Origin: an uncultured Lachnospiraceae bacterium
Lineage (GTDB): Bacteria > Bacillota > Clostridia > Lachnospirales > Lachnospiraceae
Direction of reading: 5' to 3'
DNA length: 11,098 nt
NCBI GenBank assembly: GCA_910585395.1
Contig: CAJUCK010000023.1
Span: 1,385-12,482, forward strand
Translations under genes and position numbers: made by a program
The notes under the pieces: model-generated
Told to the model about the DNA's origin: nothing
Databases searched by the model: none
What the model saw: only the letters and a program-made list of their open reading frames with translations
Shown: piece after piece, positions 8,048 through 11,098 of the stretch
How positions within the stretch are numbered: the first letter of the stretch is position 1
How the letters are laid out: every line of letters begins with the position of its first letter

Positions 8048-8062
8048 GAGATGACAGGCCTT
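8023..8062 (-). terminator. Intrinsic terminator of the surface-protein gene
   Basis: Beginning 15 nt after the stop codon, AAGGCCTGTCATCTC (8062-8048) pairs over 15 positions, including two G-U, with GAGATGGCAGGCTTT (8037-8023) around a 10-nt loop. The following TATAATAT is U-rich but is not an unbroken run. The hairpin also contains the ileS promoter. Confidence 0.8.
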
Positions 8063-8077
8063 ACACCTGAAAATAAT

Positions 8078-11000
8078 TTATTTTACTGTGATCTTGATTT
8101 TTGCCTTTTTCCCATTAAATGTTTTTGCCGTGATAACAGCTTTTCCTTTTTTCCTGGCTTTTATCCTACCCTTAGAATTTACAGAAGCTACTGACTTCTT
8201 GTTAGAAGAAAACGTAATTTTATGACTTGCTGTATTGTTGGAAAATCTTACCTTTACTGTAAAATACCTGCCTCGCTTCAATGTCTTTTTTGAAGCATTT
8301 AAGGTTATTTTTTTAGGGGGCTTTTTCACACTCACTGTGACTTTTGCGCTTTCCCCATTTGCAGCTCTTACCGTTATTCTGCAGGTTCCTGTCTTCTTCG
8401 CTTTTATTTTTCCATCTGGACTAATGGATACCTTATCATTAGATGCTGCATAGACCAGCGTCTTATCCGTTGCATTCTTAGGCAGCACAGATGCACCCAG
8501 CATACAGCTCTCCCCTTTACCCAGGGTAAGTTTTTTCGCCAAAACTTTCACTTCACTGACAGGAATTTCTGTCTTGACTATAATTTGCATCTCTGCCTTT
8601 TTCCCATTAAATGTCTCCACAGTAATAACAGCCTTTCCTTCTTTCCCTGCTGTCACTATTCCTTCCTTGGAAACAGAAGCAACAGAGACGTCGCTGGAAG
8701 AATACGTGATACGATTGCTGGCTGTATCTGCAGGCAGATTCAGTTCTATTTGAAAATGTTCTCCTGGATTCAGTTTTCTCTCTGCTACATTCAATGTAAA
8801 AATTTCTGGAGCATTCTTCACAGTCACAGTCACAATTTCCTGCTTCTGATAGGCTGATTTCACAAGGATATAAGAAACACCAGGCTTTTTCGCCGTTATT
8901 TTTCCTTCCTCTGAAACCTCTACTCTGTCATTCATAGCCTGAAATTTCAATGTCTTATCAGTCGCATTTCCTGGAAAGGCCAACGCCTCTAATACAAAAC
9001 TCTCTCCCACGCCCAATATCAAATTCTTTTTATTGATCTTAATCTGAGTTACTGGGACAACTGGCGTATCATCAGGATTTTCCGGGCCTGGCTCCGGATC
9101 TTCTGGACCTGGTTCTGGGTCCTCCGGGTCTTCTGGACCTGGCTCCGGATCTTCTGGACCTGGTTCTGGGTCCTCCGGGCCTGGCTCCGGGTCTTCTGGA
9201 CCTGGTTCTGGGTCCTCCGGATCTTCTGGACCTGGCTCCGGGTCTTCTGGGCCTGGCTCTGGATTCTGTTCCTGTTTTGTAAGGTGAACGGTAAAATCTC
9301 CCTCGCTGAATCTCAAAGATTCTCCACTTTCATCCTTAATTTCAATTTCACAGAGTAGTTTTACTTCCCCCTCTGTCTCCGCAAAAGCTGTCTCCAACTG
9401 TTGCAGACTCAGCGTAATATAATTTCTGCCTGGATTTAATTCTATCTCTTTTGAATAGGAAGCTGCTCTTTTTCCATCTTGCGTAAGGAAAGAAGCTGTA
9501 ATTGTAACATTTCTTTTTACCGCATCACCAGAGAGCACTGCCATATCTATCGTACCATTCAGCTTATTTTTTGCATCACAATTTATGTTAATTTCAGAAT
9601 CCCTTGTTTTAAATGGCTTCTCTTCATCAGAAGATATAAAAGAGCTGACTAGCTGTCCGTTTGTCACTTCCATCTGCTGGCCATCCATAGACACCTTCTT
9701 CTGTTCCGGTACCTCTACTGTAATGGTATCGTCGCCAGCCACTGTAACTGTGGCGCTGCTTCCCTCAATCTCAAAATTCCGTTCCATTCCCTCTGTATTT
9801 ACCAGAATCAGCTGCGCCGTCTCCTTTTCCACAGATTCTGATTTCAATGTAAATACTATGCTGTCTTCTTCCGTCTGATTTACCTCTAATTCTGCATGTT
9901 CGTCAGAAGAAGTAATTTCTGCAAAATATTCGTCCGTCGCAAGGTAAAATGTACTATCCTCATTCGTATCAGCAGAACTTTCGGATTCTGCCGCGGTAAG
10001 CGTGTAATCGCCTTTGGGCAGTACAAAACTACGGATTCCTGAAAATACGTCTTCTTCTCCTGTCTGGAAAAGCTTCTGCTCATACGCGCCTTCTATCTCA
10101 TCAATCCCTTTGCCGTCTTTGTCTTCCACAATTCCATCTTCCTTATCAATAGAAAGATAAAGAGACTCTTTTGCAGTTTCACTGTGAAGCTCTACGTCTG
10201 ACATTGCAGCGGCGACTACCGAATAATCAAGGTAAGAAGCATACATATAAAATTTATAAGAAATTTCGCTGAAATCTTTTTTAATGACAAGCGTCTGCAT
10301 GGCCGAAGGATCATTGGGATCATAAACTTTCATCTCAAAATCACCGTTTTCTGCCTGCTCTACAGAAACAGGAACCACCACATGCGCTCCATAATAGGAA
10401 TATAACATCAGCAAAATCGGTTCTGCCTGAGCATCCACGGAAAGCCCGCCGGAACGCTCAAATTCTTCTACCTTCTGAATCATCTCCAGATACTTTCCCA
10501 TGTTCCTGCTTAACAGACCGCCGCATCCTGTAATGGCTCCTTTACACTGTGAAATCTGGTAAGCCTCAATCAGTTTTGTCAAAGCGGCGTCTTTACTTCC
10601 AGGCGCTGTCAAAGCATAAAGATTCTCCGCCGTCTTATTATAATCCGTTACCTGGAAATTCTCATTTTCATAAAACTCCAGTGTAGTTCCAGCCATTCCA
10701 TAACAAGAACCGTTCCAGTTCCCTCCGATCGCATAATAATAACTGCCGGAAATAATGCTGTGCAAAATATCCACATACCGTTGTCTTGGAATACGGTAAT
10801 TCGCCGGATAGCCAAAAGAAGCCGCACTGTTGCCAAAGGAATAGTGGTCTCTTTTCTCTGTATAGAATTTGTCCAGCCCCAGCAGCGGAATTCCATTCCA
10901 GGAACCACCCAGACGAGCCCATTCATTCCTAAGCTTACGATAGCAAATTGTAAGTTTGCCGCATTCCTGGAAACTGTCTTCTGCCCAGTTTTCCGGGATT

Positions 11001-11098
11001 CCTCCATAAAAATAAGCTTTTTCCAACGCCGCATTTCCCTGAAATGCCTGCGCCTCAATCGTATGTATATTGGCCGGAAGATTGATGGTACGAAGTCC
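8078..11098 (-). CDS. LRR / cysteine-peptidase-like / Big_2 surface protein, 5' end beyond window
   Basis: The frame is open from the window edge to a TAA at 8078-8080 (1006 residues visible). A TTG at 11026 falls inside an LRR repeat and is not a real start, so the N-terminus and any signal peptide are missing. Numbering from the first visible residue: 1-56 is the end of a BspA-like LRR_5 domain (LRTINLPANIHTIEAQAF). About 80-295 looks like a papain-like cysteine peptidase: NWNGSCYGMAGTTLEFY with candidate nucleophile Cys132, GAHVVVPVSV with His239, and VYDPNDP with Asp260/Asn262. About 300-608 is acidic, beta-rich and unrecognised. 613-674 is eight PEPGPED-type repeats. 680-1006 is four bacterial Ig-like group 2 (Big_2) domains, the last very rich in lysine. 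There is no LPXTG and no C-terminal membrane segment. It is probably secreted and held to the wall non-covalently. The LRR and Big_2 calls are confident; the peptidase call is inferred from motif order and no activity is shown. Confidence 0.85.
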   Translation of the reverse strand, partial: GLRTINLPANIHTIEAQAFQGNAALEKAYFYGGIPENWAEDSFQECGKLTICYRKLRNEWARLGGSWNGIPLLGLDKFYTEKRDHYSFGNSAASFGYPANYRIPRQRYVDILHSIISGSYYYAIGGNWNGSCYGMAGTTLEFYENENFQVTDYNKTAENLYALTAPGSKDAALTKLIEAYQISQCKGAITGCGGLLSRNMGKYLEMIQKVEEFERSGGLSVDAQAEPILLMLYSYYGAHVVVPVSVEQAENGDFEMKVYDPNDPSAMQTLVIKKDFSEISYKFYMYASYLDYSVVAAAMSDVELHSETAKESLYLSIDKEDGIVEDKDGKGIDEIEGAYEQKLFQTGEEDVFSGIRSFVLPKGDYTLTAAESESSADTNEDSTFYLATDEYFAEITSSDEHAELEVNQTEEDSIVFTLKSESVEKETAQLILVNTEGMERNFEIEGSSATVTVAGDDTITVEVPEQKKVSMDGQQMEVTNGQLVSSFISSDEEKPFKTRDSEININCDAKNKLNGTIDMAVLSGDAVKRNVTITASFLTQDGKRAASYSKEIELNPGRNYITLSLQQLETAFAETEGEVKLLCEIEIKDESGESLRFSEGDFTVHLTKQEQNPEPGPEDPEPGPEDPEDPEPGPEDPEPGPEDPEPGPEDPEPGPEDPEDPEPGPEDPEPGPENPDDTPVVPVTQIKINKKNLILGVGESFVLEALAFPGNATDKTLKFQAMNDRVEVSEEGKITAKKPGVSYILVKSAYQKQEIVTVTVKNAPEIFTLNVAERKLNPGEHFQIELNLPADTASNRITYSSSDVSVASVSKEGIVTAGKEGKAVITVETFNGKKAEMQIIVKTEIPVSEVKVLAKKLTLGKGESCMLGASVLPKNATDKTLVYAASNDKVSISPDGKIKAKKTGTCRITVRAANGESAKVTVSVKKPPKKITLNASKKTLKRGRYFTVKVRFSNNTASHKITFSSNKKSVASVNSKGRIKARKKGKAVITAKTFNGKKAKIKITVK
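8081..9058 (-). repeat. Four tandem Big_2 Ig-like domains in an A-B-A-B order
   Basis: This is the C-terminal third of the surface protein. Domains 1 and 3 share the signature NATDKTL and end with a GKI-(T/K)AKK strand. Domains 2 and 4 share DTAS/NTAS, SSS/FSS, SVASV, GKAVIT and TFNGKKA. The alternating likeness indicates that a two-domain unit (about 163 residues) was duplicated as a block. Big_2 folds usually act as stalks or adhesive modules on bacterial surface proteins. Confidence 0.8.
9077..9262 (-). repeat. PEPGPED linker-coding tandem repeat
   Basis: There are 62 codons of eight 7-residue units (PEPGPED, the last ending in N) with two extra PED triplets, in the order 2 units, PED, 4 units, PED, 2 units. 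At the DNA level the 21-nt units alternate between two synonymous versions. On the plus strand these are CCTGGCTCCGG-type and CCTGGTTCTGG-type, so the true period is 42 nt, or 51 nt where the 9-nt PED insert is present. All periods are multiples of three, so copy-number change would keep the frame. The product is a stiff, highly acidic Pro/Glu spacer between the catalytic-like region and the Big_2 domains. Confidence 0.92.

Noticed and set aside
10924..11026. TTG at 11026 as the start of the surface protein
   Set aside because: The same frame is open to the window edge and the preceding 24 codons encode a typical LRR_5 repeat, so the start lies upstream of the window.

Overview
All five genes in this window are read from the minus strand. 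The sequence is AT-leaning, with strong AAGGAGG-type ribosome binding sites, a T-box leader, and a BspA-like leucine-rich-repeat surface protein carrying Ig-like (Big_2) domains. Together these suggest a gut Clostridia-class Firmicute, probably a Lachnospiraceae member. That assignment is inferred from gene style and was not checked by any search.

In transcription order (high to low coordinates): (1) 11098-8078 is the 3' part of a very large secreted or surface protein whose start lies outside the window. Visible are the end of an LRR domain, a probable papain-like cysteine peptidase domain, a long beta-rich acidic region, an array of PEPGPED linker repeats, and four Big_2 domains. (2) 8077-7649 is non-coding but dense. 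It holds the intrinsic terminator of the surface gene with a consensus sigma-A promoter built into it, then an isoleucine-type T-box riboswitch with specifier AUC, a stem IIA/B pseudoknot and a terminator. (3) 7648-4481 is ileS of the eukaryote-like type 2 class. (4) 4449-1981 is glgP, glycogen/maltodextrin phosphorylase, starting 31 nt after ileS with a strong RBS and no visible terminator or promoter between. (5) 1980-1865 holds a perfect 15-bp inverted repeat. (6) 1864-899 is a 10-TM EamA/DMT-family transporter. (7) 803-1 is a TPR-repeat lipoprotein whose 3' end runs off the window.

The ileS promoter and T-box should make isoleucyl-tRNA synthetase respond to uncharged tRNA-Ile. Because glgP follows so closely, the same leader may also set glycogen phosphorylase transcription. 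The transporter and TPR lipoprotein are not obviously linked in function to the others. The least familiar item is the peptidase-containing surface protein. No mobile element, tRNA, rRNA or CRISPR array was seen.
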